A stretch of DNA of 64,000 nucleotides from Bromus sterilis (taxonomy: Eukaryota; Streptophyta; Magnoliopsida; Poales; Poaceae): the NCBI GenBank assembly GCA_950022295.1, contig OX465598.1, forward strand, positions 172,440,001 to 172,504,000, read 5' to 3'. Below, in pieces: positions 22,863-34,352 of the stretch (position 1 is the stretch's first letter; the number at the start of each line of letters is the position of its first letter). The notes beneath the pieces were generated by a model. That model ran no database searches, had not been told where the DNA came from, and saw only the letters and a list, made by a program, of their open reading frames with translations. Made by a program: the position numbers and the translations under genes.

Positions 22863-25800
22863 TGTAACGACCCGGTTCATCACAAACCGGAGTCTCTGTG
22901 CATTCTGTGCTAGTCCCTGGATCAATAGCTATCACACACAGTACATGATGTAATATCAAGAATAAACCACATGTCATATATATTACATCGAAGATCCAAT
23001 ATTACAATAAAGCATACATGCATAGCTCAAGGCTAGCTTACAAATAAAATACAGCGGAAAACAATATAAGCTTCGTGGCGTCCATCAACTCCACCGGCAT
23101 AGTTGAGTATAGACATCGTAACCCTACATCGCATTCACTTACTCATCGCATACAATCCTGCAACACCGAAGGTTATAGCCCGACAACGGGTCAGTACATC
23201 TGATTTGTACGGCAAGTGACACGGAAAAGTTTATATAAAGGACCTACATCTACATGCAAGGTGAGTCAAAGGAAAGGCTTATGGTTTTGATTTGCAGAAA
23301 AGCAATTTTCTCCTAAACTAAACTAGTCAAAATTTTAAGTTGAACTTACCACTTAAGACCGAACTGGGCACACCAGTTCCCACACCACACCCTTTATTTA
23401 ATCTTGCCCACTCAAATTATTATGGTGATTCATATGTCAAGATCCTCCAGTAACAGTAATGTCTAGTAGCTCAAGGATGTCCATAACCAGGGACACGGCT
23501 AATCATGATTAGTTTTTACTCTGCAGAGGTTAGTACACTTTCCTCGCTGGTCTCAACCCGAAGATTGAGACGAAGTCTTTCCGAAGAGGTCACCTACACC
23601 CAACGGCAAGCCGGTACCACCTATCACATCTACATCTGCTAGCTTTGCACGGGAGAGGCTTCCTACATCATAGTCAACTAAGCCAGAGCCCATATGGCCA
23701 GCGGCTGTACATGGAAGCTCCTAGTCACCAAGTATGTCTGATCTTTTTGAGCCTGGACGGCGCCCACTTATGTTCAGAGGGTAGCACCATGACGTACTGT
23801 CAACCACCAAAACCAACCATTAGGGGTACAACCTAGTCTCGCCCTTAGATAAGGCACGAGCCCCCAGGAAGCACTCCCTGCCCGTCCAGAGGTGAATTTT
23901 ATTTAAGGTTGCTAGTCAAATCATTAAATCCTCACATAGCTCAATGAAATCTCAAACCAATCCCTGTCTACAAGCATAGCAATATATAACCAACACGAAC
24001 TAGGGCGACAAAGAATACAAGATCAGATCATATGGCTATCCTACCAGGTTTGCAGCAATAATAATATAAAGCTTCCTACACACGCATAGGGTGATAAGTG
24101 CTACATGCATAATGAAAAATATAGGATGAGGTATGGTCAAAGTGTAACTTGCATTTTCCACTCGGTGAAGTTCTTCGCTCTCACGGTCCAGTCTACTCTA
24201 CTCGTCACACTCCGAGAAAATCTATCGCAACCGAAGGAACTCGAATAAGCAATCACATCACAACAAGACAAACAAAATATCAACAAACAAACACAAAGGT
24301 TTTAGCAACAAAACAAAAAGGCTTTTAAGTGCAGAGGTGTAGATGTGCTCGAAGGTGATCGGTGGAAGTGAACTCGAGAGAGTCAACAGATAAAGATTCA
24401 TCGGTAAGGAATTATGATCATGTACATTATGAATTCAAGGTGAAATATCATGCCCACATGAAAAGTGTGTGAATCTTACCGATAACATGTCTCAAGTGAT
24501 CCGATATGCAAAAAGAATCACGTGAAACGGAATACTACAACACATGTCATAGCAAGTGCAACATTGCATTGAATTTGAATTTGACTTTGAACAGATAATG
24601 AAACTTGTGAAATTTTGTGTACACATGATATAGACAGAAAGTACATGGAACAAGTGATCCAACGCAAAAAGAATCACTCGATTTGGATCAACGGTTGAAA
24701 AGATACGGCCACCGAAATTTGAATTTGAATTTGAAATAAATTCAGATTCAAAAGTGTGCAAAGTGTGCAAAAATTGATTCCATGCTAAAGTACAGAACAA
24801 CACGAGTGTGTAGCAAAAAGTTTCACCTCGATCCGACGCATGGTGTGGGAGATAGTGCATGTACGGCGCCGGGGTCTTTTTTGCCAAAAGGACCGATCCG
24901 CAAATAAACTTTCTTCAGAAAAAGCGATCGGGGCGCTGGCGGAGGATCTGGCCGGAGTTGACTTTCGAGGGCTTCTCCGGCGAGGTGGTTGCGGCTCCGG
25001 CGAGCTTGGCGTGCCCTCTGGCGAGGCACGGAGGTGGACATGCCGTGGGGCGGCGAGGTCCGGCGAGTGGAGGCGTGTGGCGGCGTGGGGCGACGGTGCA
25101 CGGGCGGCAGCGGCGGCGGTCGCCGGCGAGCTCGCGGGCGCGGGCGGCTTGGCCCGTGGCGGCTCCGGCCGCGGTCTCTGGCGAGCGGGCGCCGCCTTTC
25201 CAAAAAAACGAAAAAAGAAATTTTTAAAAACCTTAAATAGAAAGAAAAACAAGAAAACAAAAAAAAACTTTGAAACCGACTCGGGCCCAAATTCGACCGC
25301 GGCGATAACTAGCACACTGGGCCGGCTATGGTTGTTCTTTTTATTTAAAAATCGAAACTTCAAACAATTGTAGAAAAATAAATACTCATCAGAAAAATAT
25401 GAAGTAAATTTCTAAATTCATCAAATAATACAAAGAAATTTATTTAATGAATACATTTTCCAAAAATAAAAATAATAACATTTTCTAAATACTTTATTTA
25501 AATAAAAAAATAATTTTCATAAATCAAATAAAATCCAATTAATTATTAAAAATATTTTTATTTGATCAAAAGCATTGAAAAACAATTTCTAAATAATAAA
25601 ATATAAATTTTAAAATTGATACACCAATAAATAATTTGGTAAAATAAAAATATCCCATTGGAATACTTTTTAAACTCTTTTAAAATATTTAATAAATCAT
25701 TTCAATGAAAATAAAAACTCTCTTAGCATCATAAAATCCCTAAAATAATTTTAGAGTTATTTATAATACTCATAATAAGTTTTAAAAACTTTAAAGTAAT

Positions 25801-26179
25801 ATTCTAAATATTTTCCAACTTAACTAAAAAGGGGATAAGTTATTTTATATCCTCTCAAATGAATTTCCTTGAGTTGAAAAATGTTTTGAATATTCAGAAG
25901 AATTCCAATAATGATTTAAAACATTTTCCAACCTTTTAATATGTTGAAGAAGTCATATTACCTTCTCTCATTTTATTTTGTTGGTTTTGTTTTAAATAAT
26001 AAATTCTAAAAACATCAATTTTGAATATTAGGAAAAGTCCTTTTATTCCCTCTCTTTTTAATATTCAATAAAGTCAAAAAAGTTTTAAATCGCAGAGAAA
26101 ATCAAACACATCAAGCAAAAAATCATTATCTATTTAATTTATTAACATTCCAAAATTCGGAGAATTTTGGGATGTTACA
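22863..26179 (-). mobile_element. Solo LTR C (3317 bp)
   Basis: This is an insertion with TG...CA ends, 5-bp target duplication, no internal repeat of its own ends, no primer-binding site and no coding motif. That is the signature of a solo LTR left by recombination between the two LTRs of a Gypsy element. On the minus strand it begins TGTAACATCCCAAAATTC, a start typical of grass Gypsy LTRs, so I place it on that strand. It has a very AT-rich block (25370-26160) next to a GC-rich block (24840-25200). The open frames at 24785-25373 come from the GC-rich block and are not convincing genes. A short non-autonomous element without LTRs is the alternative. Confidence 0.8.
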
Positions 26180-26184
26180 GTGCG

Positions 26185-26704
26185 GCAGCAACCTCACCAC
26201 TTACCCCATCCTTACCGTAAACTACTAGTTGTCCTAGAATGACGAGTGATGAAGTCCTTGCTGGGTCAGTTGACCACTACAATTGGATGATGAGTACTTC
26301 TGTACTCATGATACTACCCCAAACTCTTTTCAGGGTTGTTGATCGACAACAGGTATGGTGATCGACGTTTCACGTGGATACTCGACGACGACTAGTTAGG
26401 CGGATCCCGACGGAGGGCCTGGACCCTTGTGGTTATGGGGATCAACGATTTTCTCTTTAACACTAGGAATTTGCTTGTAGTCTGTACCCAGACATGTAGC
26501 TTCCACTGATGTATTGTATTTAAGGCAGTTCTATGCCGATTGTATGAGATGTTGTATCCTTGTATCTGTAATGTTGTCATATCATGGTGGAAATCTGGGG
26601 CATATGGCTATGTCATATGTCGCGGTGGGACCGATATGTGCTTCGTCCTCGGATCTGGATGGAAACACCTAAATCTGGAACAGTACCACATATCGAGCCT
26701 TACA
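26185..26704 (+). repeat. Element A 3' LTR, last segment
   Basis: It matches about 4590-5109 of the 5' LTR and ends CGAGCCTTACA directly before TTCGG of the element X LTR. Confidence 0.92.
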
Positions 26705-26709
26705 TTCGG

Positions 26710-27130
26710 CCCCGTTGATGCGGTAAAGACCTACTCCTACTTCTTGACTATTGTGGGATCGACTCCTCAATAGGAAAATCCGATCGTATCGATTACAGTG
26801 GTGATGTTTCGCAACCTTAGTGTCATGGAGATCTAGGTTATAGCGCGAGTTGTCTAGTCCTGGCTTGAGGTAAGTTCTGGCTCTGGCTCCCGTGGACCTC
26901 GGCTTATAAAGGTGCCGGGTCCCGGGATTCCTAGAGTCTGACTCCTACATGATGTGGAGTTCTATTCTACTTTACAAGTTTGCTACGTGCTATACAAGGT
27001 AAGTCGAATTCCTTCTAGGGCTTCAATCTTCACGCTTGGCACGTCAGACTCCTGGCCGGGTCTTCTTTGTGGGCCTTCATATGTAAGTCGGCCCAGAGGT
27101 TTCTAATGCCGGGTCTATGGGCCTGATCCA
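26710..27130 (-). repeat. Element X 3' LTR, second segment
   Basis: It continues from 1360 and matches 49934-50354. It ends GGGCCTGATCCA. Both parts total 543 bp. Confidence 0.9.
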
Positions 27131-27369
27131 TCCCCCCGATATTATCCCCCAGGATTGTTGCGATGCTTTAGTCTTCACAACAATCTTTTTATTTTCTTCA
27201 TTGCCGCCGGCTCTTTATGGATCAAGGGCCGACTTTATGCTTGGCGTTTGATTGGGAGTCGAGGTCGACTCCCTTCAGTCTTGCTTTGATTCCTTAATCT
27301 CCATGAAGTCGATTCTTCTGGTTGAGTCGACTAATATTTCTAGCGTCAACGTATTAAATTGTACCTGCA
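27131..27369 (-). other. Element X internal 3' end with polypurine tract
   Basis: On the minus strand the last internal bases are GGGGGATAATATCGGGGGGA, directly before the LTR start TGGATC: a double polypurine tract. The rest is non-coding. B2 inserted at 27369/27370 with CTGCA duplicated (27365-27369 and 41481-41485). Confidence 0.75.
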
Positions 27370-30300
27370 TGTCGGGACCCGGGGTTAGCGTATGCAAGTC
27401 CAGTTAAGACATAGTCATATGGAGAGCCGAGAACCGTACCCACTTGTCTAAACAGACAAGGCCAAGCACAGAACTTTCTCGGAGAGCATCGTACGTGAGG
27501 GGCATCCCATCCAGGCCAGATGATCAACTGAGATGGGTCCTCATCGTCCGCACACAAGTCTAATGATATGGGTGGTGAACTCCCATATTCAAAGACAAGT
27601 CGCCTCAACCATACTATCGACTATCTCATAACTCTTACATAGACTTACTCCAGCCCGATCACTTAGTCGGGGTCTAGGGCGGGCTCGATCATACCACAAA
27701 GTGTGCATGAGACGAAGTCTCGAGCAATCGCATCGCGATGCCCCAAGCTGCGCACATCTAAGGGCCACTTGGTGTATGAAAGACCGCCAGCCATATGACA
27801 ACTAAGGTCTCGAAAACCCATACAAAGACATGCATTTTATAGACATACACGCAGCACACATGCCTTGTATGAACAGTAGGTATCATTGCAATTCTCTACA
27901 AAGTATACATTTTTATTGATAACTCTTATAGAGTGCACACAGAGATCACAAACATGTGATCCAACATTACAACACAAGCGGAAGCAAATTATGTCTGAGT
28001 ACAGACAAGTTTAACAAATGGCTTAAGAAGCCTTATTTAAACACATGCCCTCCACGAGGGAACCAGTCGTCTGACTGGGACTAGACTAGCTTGATCTTCA
28101 GTCGTCTAGCTCGATGAAGAAGCCACCTTCGGGGTCAGTGGGTTCATCTAAAACATAGATTAAACAAACGTGAGTACAAAGTCATACTCAGCAAGACTTA
28201 CATAGGAGCTATACTACTCATGCATATGTATCAAGGTAAAGGGAGGTGGGGTTTCACTTGCGGAAGTGCCAGCTTTGACTTGGCTAATCCTGAACTACGA
28301 GTACCAGACTTTGAGGTAAGAAGCGTACACGAGTCCACTACTTTCTCCAACCAATTACACCACTATGGTGCCTTCCTCGACTTCCCCATGAGAAAGCACG
28401 CCATAGCACTCACACTTATCTTGGTGTGTTTTAGAAGTATCCAGTTCAAGTTGTCTAATAATCAAGCTAAGCTTTCCAAGCAGTCCATAACCGCGGACGC
28501 GGCTATTCGAATAGTTTTGTTAACCCTGCAGGGGTGTACCGCTACACACACATGATCATCATTTACCGCCTTTGATCTCGACACCATTCAAGGGGTGCCA
28601 GCGAGGATGCTCACCACAACTGTTACCTCATAGCCGATCTAGTCCGAGAAAGCCGCCTACTTGGGTTGGCTACCACTATTGTGAACCCGGCCGGTTTACC
28701 GAAGTGGACCCAAGTGATGTGTGCGTGGTGCATAAGCCGGTCTCGGATGAGCCGTTCTCTCACTTAGCATCCAGGCCACAGACCTACCAGAACTCCGAAC
28801 TATTGCGACATCTGGACATCGAAAGGGATGAGTTAATAAGTTGAGAGGGGTCAGTGAGCCCAATGTGTGGTTGTACTCTTCATCTTGGATCACCACACAA
28901 GAACTCGGACTTAGGGCGGTGTTCAACGAGACAACCCACCGTGTACTCCTACACAGCCTCTCATCGTTCACCTTGTATTAGGGTCGATTCATCAACACTT
29001 TTCTACCATCATCAACATGATCACTACCATCCAGACTCACATCACAGTATCATCATGGTATCATAAAAGCATGCAATAAGCGATAACATTTGCAGGGGCC
29101 ACATGATATCAATCAACTCCTACATTTGCTAGGATTGTGGTTTGCCTACTACTGTGACAAATGATAGGTCATGCAAAGGAATGGGTTCATCTATGCGGTA
29201 GAAACGTAGCATGGTAATCATCCTATACAATGCATAAGCGAGACATGAGAGGGAAGTGGGATTTTATCGACATGATCAATGGGGGTTTGCTTGCCTTGCT
29301 GACGAGGTTCGGTTTTGGGGTCTTCAACGAAGGGGGCAGCCTCCTGCTCCGGTTCTACCTCTACTCGACAAACAACAAACAAGGTAGCAAAGTAAATACA
29401 ATGCACAATCACATGATGAAAGGTTGAAACTTGATGTATATGCTTTGATGTGTGAAGCAATTCCATTTAATTGGAGTATATTGCACATTCAAACTCCAAT
29501 TTGAATTCAAACTTGACCAAGTTGCATGTGACATTGTTTGATCATTTTGAACCTTTTGGAAAAGTGTATGATATGCCTCTGAAGTGTGGTTGAAATATAG
29601 CTTAATTCCATGGTTCAAGTTGCAAAATCATTTGAATTGAATTTGAATTAATTCCAAATAAATCAAATGACATATGCTACTGGTCCCATTTTAGAATCAA
29701 CTCAAACATAGTTGAAAGTTGGATTTTTGGATATCTTATTTTCTCCTGATCATTTTTCATATATTAGTTGTCCAATTTGGAGTTAATATGAATTTTCTAT
29801 GAATTTCCAAAGTTTGGGTTATTTTCTGGAATTTCTGGAATTTCTTTAATTCAATTTAATTTCTGGAATTGAATTACTGCGTCATGCTGACTTCATGCTG
29901 GCGTCAGGGGGGGTTGACATGTGGGCCAGGGTTGTCAGTGGCTGGTTAATTTAATCCGGCTGGGTTAACTTAACCAGTGGCTTAATTAAGCCATTGGGCC
30001 CACTTGTCATTGGCTCTGGGGGGATCATTAGGGGTGGAATTGGGCTAACCTACCGGCGGCTAAACGCCGGCGACCAAAACCGCGGCGGCGCTGCACGGGG
30101 AGGTTGATTCCGGGCACCATTTGAAGCGCTGCGACCTCCAACTTGAAGCCCTTGCCGATGCGCGTCGAAAGAGACCAACTCCAAGTGCTGGGGTGCCCCG
30201 TACGCTCGCCGGCGTCGAGTTCTGCGGCGACGGAGGTACGGCTGTGATCGGGAATTCGCTACAAGGCGCGAATGGAAGCGGGGCTAGGCTGGTTTGAAGA

Positions 30301-31426
30301 AGTGGAGCACGGGGAACGCGATGGACAACACGGCGAGCTCGATTGCGTAACGGTTGGTCGTTGCCATGGATCCCGGCGGCGAGGAGCTTCGGCTCTCATG
30401 GCGGCCACGTCTAGAGGAAGCAATCGAGGGGAATAAGATAGGGGTTTTGATCCCGCGCTCACCAGGAACTCGGCAGAGCAGGCGGTGAGGCAAACGGCAG
30501 CGTGATGATGACGAATTCGACGGAGAGTTCTTGCGGGTCCGGCGGCGGCTCGAGCTCGATTCCGGTGACTAGGAAGGCTCCGGGCTCGCCTTCTTCTGCA
30601 GATCGATGAAGAGCTTGAAGGGGAACACGGGGGACAGCTCGGTGAAGGTCCTCGTCGTCGTTGGCTGCGCGTGCTCGGCGTCGCGCTCCGGCGGTCCTCT
30701 CGGTCTTCTCCAAATCCGGCGAGAACGGAGGGGGCAAGTGCACTGGAGGGAGGGGAAGGGAGCAGGGCGTCTCCAGGACGCCTCCAGACGGGATAACGAC
30801 ACCCGGGGGGCCTCCAGGAAGGCAGGTGGTGTGGCGGCCGCGACATGCCGGCCACCGAGATGCTTGCGCCGCGCTGGAAGAAGACAAGGGTCCAGGTGGG
30901 CTTGGGCTGCCGAAACGGTAAGTTGGGCCGGGGTGGCCCAGGTAAGTGGGCTCCTTTCCCTTTTCTATTTTCCTCTCTGTTTTTCTTTCTGCTATTTGTT
31001 TTGCTGTGCTAAAATAATTAGCTAGGCATTTTATTAAATGCTGAAAAAATTTATATGGCTTCATAATAATATAGACTAGCCACTTATAAAGTTTCAACAT
31101 TTTTAAAATTCAAATAATTTGAATTTTAAATCAAATAGGGGTATTTGAATAATTCCAAGGCACTGTTTGAATATTTGAAAAATCTATGATCATGGGGTGG
31201 GTCCCACATCACTTGATGTGTGATCACACTAATTTATAAGACTTTTCAAAAATCTAACATGAATTTTTGGAGAAGATTTTTATCTGGCCTTTTGAATTAA
31301 TTCATCTGGGGGGTTTCTTCTCCCATTTTTCTTTGGAATTTGATTTCAAATATTTCTTTTGAAAATTTAACATGATGCAAGAGTACTGGCTAACCCTAGC
31401 ACATTACCTAACAGAGGGTTCTGACA
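27370..31426 (-). repeat. B2 3' LTR (4057 bp)
   Basis: It runs TGTCGGGACCCGGGG to GTTCTGACA. It is a diverged relative of the B1 LTR, and the family resemblance is clear at both ends. Proline- and arginine-rich frames at 30259-31100 lie in the GC-rich LTR block and recur, altered, at 40307-41154. Confidence 0.92.
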
Positions 31427-34352
31427 ACTCGCCCCCACTCAAAAGAATCTCGTCCCGAGATTCAGAAGTCTGCGGGAGGAAGGTGGGGTACTCGGCATTG
31501 AGACAGTCTTCTCTTTCCCACGTAGCTTCTCTTTCAGAGTGGTGTGACCATTGCACTTTTAGAAACCTAATCTTCTGACGACGAGTGACACGCTCTGCGG
31601 AATCAAGAATACGAACGGGGTATTCTCGATAAGAAAGGTCATCTTGGAGATCAAGCGTTTCATGGTCGACTTCGCGGATGGGGTCCTTGAAGCAACGCCT
31701 GAGTTGGGACACATGGAATACATCATGTACTCGGGAAAGGTGCGGGGGTAGTTCAAGTTGGTAGGCAACTTCTCCACGTTTAGCAATAATGCGGAAAGGT
31801 CCGATGTAACGTGGGGCCAACTTGCCTTTGATACCGAAACGTTGGGTTCCCTTCAGAGGAGTAACCCAAAGGTAAGCCTTCTCATCCAGATTGTAGCTCT
31901 CTTGCCTATGATGACGATCATAGTAGCTTTTCTGACGAGACTGGGCTGCGTTTAATTGATCACGAACAATGCGAACTTGCTCTTCTGCTTCCTTGATCAT
32001 GTCCGGTCCAAAGAATTGTCTTTCACCGGTTTCTGACCAGTTTAGTGGTGTTCGACATCGTCGTCCATATAGGAGTTCAAAAGGAGCCATGTTCAGACTA
32101 GATTGAAAACTATTGTTATAAGCAAATTCGGCGAATGGAAGAGACTTCTCCCAATTCTTTCCGAATGAGATAACACAAGCTCTGAGCATGTCTTCAAGAA
32201 TTTGGTTAACCCTTTCGACTTGACCGCTAGACTGAGGATGGAAAGCCGTACTAAAGGAGAGATGAGTTCCCATAGCATTCTGAAAGCTTCCCCAAAATCT
32301 AGAGGTAAAAGGGCTACCGCGATCAGAATTGATTTCCAAAGGAATATCGTGAAGGGACACAATTCTAGAGACGTACAAGTCCGCTAACTGGCTAGCAGTT
32401 ATAGACTCGCGAACCGGAAGGAAGTGAGCAACTTTGGAAAGCCTATCTATGACAACGAAGATGGCATTGTTTCCTTTCTGGGTTCTTGGAAAGCCGGTGA
32501 TGAAGTCCATACCGACTTTGTCCCATTTCCACTCGGGAATAGACAAAGGTTGAAGCGTACCTGCAGGTCTTTGATGTTCTTCCTTAATGCGACGACAAAC
32601 ATCACATTCGGCAACAAATTGAGCAATGTCTCTCTTCATCCTAGTCCACCAAAATCTCTGGCGTAGATCTCGGTACATTTTTGTGCTACCGGGATGAATC
32701 GAGAGGGGTGTGTCATGGGCTTCTTTGAGGATGAGTTGCCTTAATTCCTTATTCTTAGGTACTACCAAACGATTTCCAAAGAATACCGTTCCCTTGCTAT
32801 CTGTGGAGAAACATTTAGCAACTCCGCTAACAATGTTCTCCTTGATTCGGCGAACACCTCGTGCACGCCTTTGGGAAACTATGATTTGATCCTCAAGAGT
32901 TGGTTTCGCCACCAAGGTAGAAAGATATCCATGAGGAACAACCTCAAGGTTGAGCTTGCGAAAGTCCTCATGAAGAAGTGGTTGATACTGTTGTAACATG
33001 AGGTTGTTACAATACGACTTACGACTTAGTGCATCAGCCATGACGTTGGCTTTGCCTGGGGTGTAAGAAATTCCTACGTCGTAATCTTTTATCAACTCAA
33101 TCCAGCGTCTTTGCCTGAGATTAAGATCTGGCTGGGTGAAGATATATTTGAGGCTTTGGTGGTCGGAATAAATCTCACAACGATTACCAAGGAGGTAATG
33201 TCGCCAAGTTGTTAGGGCATGAACTACGGCAGCGAGTTCAAGGTCATGGGTAGGATAGTTCTCTTCATGTGGCCGCAACTGGCGTGAAGCATAAGCTACC
33301 ACATGTCGATCTTGCAGAAGTATGCATCCTAACCCTTGCCGTGATGCGTAACAATAGATCTCGAAATCCTTTTTAGTGTCTGGAGGTGCAAGTACGGGGG
33401 CAGTAGTCAATCTTCTTTTTAGCTCTTGAAAGCTTTCCTCACACTTGGGAGTCCATAGGAATTTCTTTTCTTTCTTGAGGAGCTCAGTCAGAGGCTTTGC
33501 AACTTTAGAAAAGTTCTCGACGAAGCGACGGCAATAGCTGGCTAGGCCAAGAAAACTCCTAACTTGCTTAACCGATTCAGGTGGAGTCCAGTCAAGGACG
33601 GCCTGAACTCTCTCGGGATTCACAGCAATGCCTTTTGCATAAATCACGTGGCCTAAGTAGGTCACTTCTGGTAGCCAGAATTCACACTTGGAGAATTTAG
33701 CATACAGGCGATGCTCTCTAAGTTTCATCAATACCAGCCTTAGGTGTTCGGCATGTTCTTCTTCGTTCTTCGAGTAGATGAGAATATCATCAAGATAAAC
33801 CACAACAAATTTATCTAAGTACTCCATGAAGATCGAATTCATCATGCGTGAGAAAGTGGCGGGGGCATTGGTTAAACCAAAGGACATGACGGTATACTCG
33901 TAAAGATCATAACGAGTAGTAAAAACCGTTTTGGGAATGTCCTCGTTTCGGATTTTGATTTGATGATAACCTAATCTCAAATCCATCTTGGAGAAGACAG
34001 AGGATCCTGCAAGTTGATCATAAAGATCATTGATCCTGGGCAATGGGTACTTGTTCTTTATCGTCGCTAAATTTAGCGGGCGATAGTCTACACACATCCT
34101 TTCTGGTCCATCTTTCTTCTTTACGAACAGAACGGGGCAACCCCATGGCGATGAGCTAGGGCGGATGAAGCCTTTTGCCAACGAAACATCAAGTTGGATT
34201 TTTAGGTCAGCTAACTCATGTGAGGCCATTTTATATGGGCGTTTGGAAATTGGTGCGGTTCCTGGTACAAGATCCACTATAAACTCTACACATCTGTCGG
34301 GTGGCATGCCCGGCAGCTCTTCAGGAAAGACATCCGGGAAGTCACGAACCAC
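31404..34352 (-). CDS. B2 pol: RT, RNase H, integrase and chromodomain (982 codons open)
   Basis: An uninterrupted frame covers the whole pol after the protease. Reverse transcriptase: DLRLGYHQ with Asp124, YLDD at 186-189. RNase H: Glu372, Asp397 (YSDHQSL) and Asp440 are present, but the first catalytic Asp is Tyr335 (EIYCYASRQ), encoded at 33348-33350; B1 has Asp there. Integrase: zinc-finger H546, H553, C583, C586, then Asp616, Asp677, Glu713 with 35 residues between the last two. A GPY-like region (KLAPRYIGPFRI) and a chromodomain-like tail at about 914-958 (RILDSAE to EATWERED) place it in the chromoviruses, probably the Tekay clade. The frame begins at GTG within VVRDFPDVFPEELPG and is normally part of a longer polyprotein. 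It ends 22 bp inside the 3' LTR. Confidence 0.92.
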   Translation of the reverse strand: MVRDFPDVFPEELPGMPPDRCVEFIVDLVPGTAPISKRPYKMASHELADLKIQLDVSLAKGFIRPSSSPWGCPVLFVKKKDGPERMCVDYRPLNLATIKNKYPLPRINDLYDQLAGSSVFSKMDLRLGYHQIKIRNEDIPKTVFTTRYDLYEYTVMSFGLTNAPATFSRMMNSIFMEYLDKFVVVYLDDILIYSKNEEEHAEHLRLVLMKLREHRLYAKFSKCEFWLPEVTYLGHVIYAKGIAVNPERVQAVLDWTPPESVKQVRSFLGLASYCRRFVENFSKVAKPLTELLKKEKKFLWTPKCEESFQELKRRLTTAPVLAPPDTKKDFEIYCYASRQGLGCILLQDRHVVAYASRQLRPHEENYPTHDLELAAVVHALTTWRHYLLGNRCEIYSDHQSLKYIFTQPDLNLRQRRWIELIKDYDVGISYTPGKANVMADALSRKSYCNNLMLQQYQPLLHEDFRKLNLEVVPHGYLSTLVAKPTLEDQIIVSQRRARGVRRIKENIVSGVAKCFSTDSKGTVFFGNRLVVPKNKELRQLILKEAHDTPLSIHPGSTKMYRDLRQRFWWTRMKRDIAQFVAECDVCRRIKEEHQRPAGTLQPLSIPEWKWDKVGMDFITGFPRTQKGNNAIFVVIDRLSKVAHFLPVRESITASQLADLYVSRIVSLHDIPLEINSDRGSPFTSRFWGSFQNAMGTHLSFSTAFHPQSSGQVERVNQILEDMLRACVISFGKNWEKSLPFAEFAYNNSFQSSLNMAPFELLYGRRCRTPLNWSETGERQFFGPDMIKEAEEQVRIVRDQLNAAQSRQKSYYDRHHRQESYNLDEKAYLWVTPLKGTQRFGIKGKLAPRYIGPFRIIAKRGEVAYQLELPPHLSRVHDVFHVSQLRRCFKDPIREVDHETLDLQDDLSYREYPVRILDSAERVTRRQKIRFLKVQWSHHSEREATWEREDCLNAEYPTFLPQTSESRDEILLSGGELSEPSVR

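Larger units (their letters stand above)
1361..26704 (+). mobile_element. Element A: long-LTR Gypsy derivative with almost no internal DNA
   Basis: The 5' LTR is 1361-5109 (3749 bp). The 3' LTR starts at 5713 and continues in three pieces around two later insertions, ending at 26704. Both LTRs run TGTAACAACCC to CTTACA. A TGGTATCAGAGCC primer-binding site follows the 5' LTR, so the element reads on the plus strand. The internal region is only 603 bp and encodes no gag or pol. It is either a deletion derivative or a non-autonomous element mobilised by a relative. The first 90 bases of the two LTRs differ at roughly eight positions, so A is clearly older than B2. Confidence 0.9.

Noticed and set aside
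24785..25373. 192-codon minus-strand and 177-codon plus-strand frames in solo LTR C
   Set aside because: They overlap in opposite directions within a GC-rich to poly(A)-rich transition and end in low-complexity phenylalanine- or lysine-rich runs.
30259..31100. Frames of 198 and 213 codons in the B2 LTR, repeated at 40307-41154
   Set aside because: Conserved only because the two LTRs are nearly identical. GC-rich block with overlapping frames in both directions and no recognisable domain.
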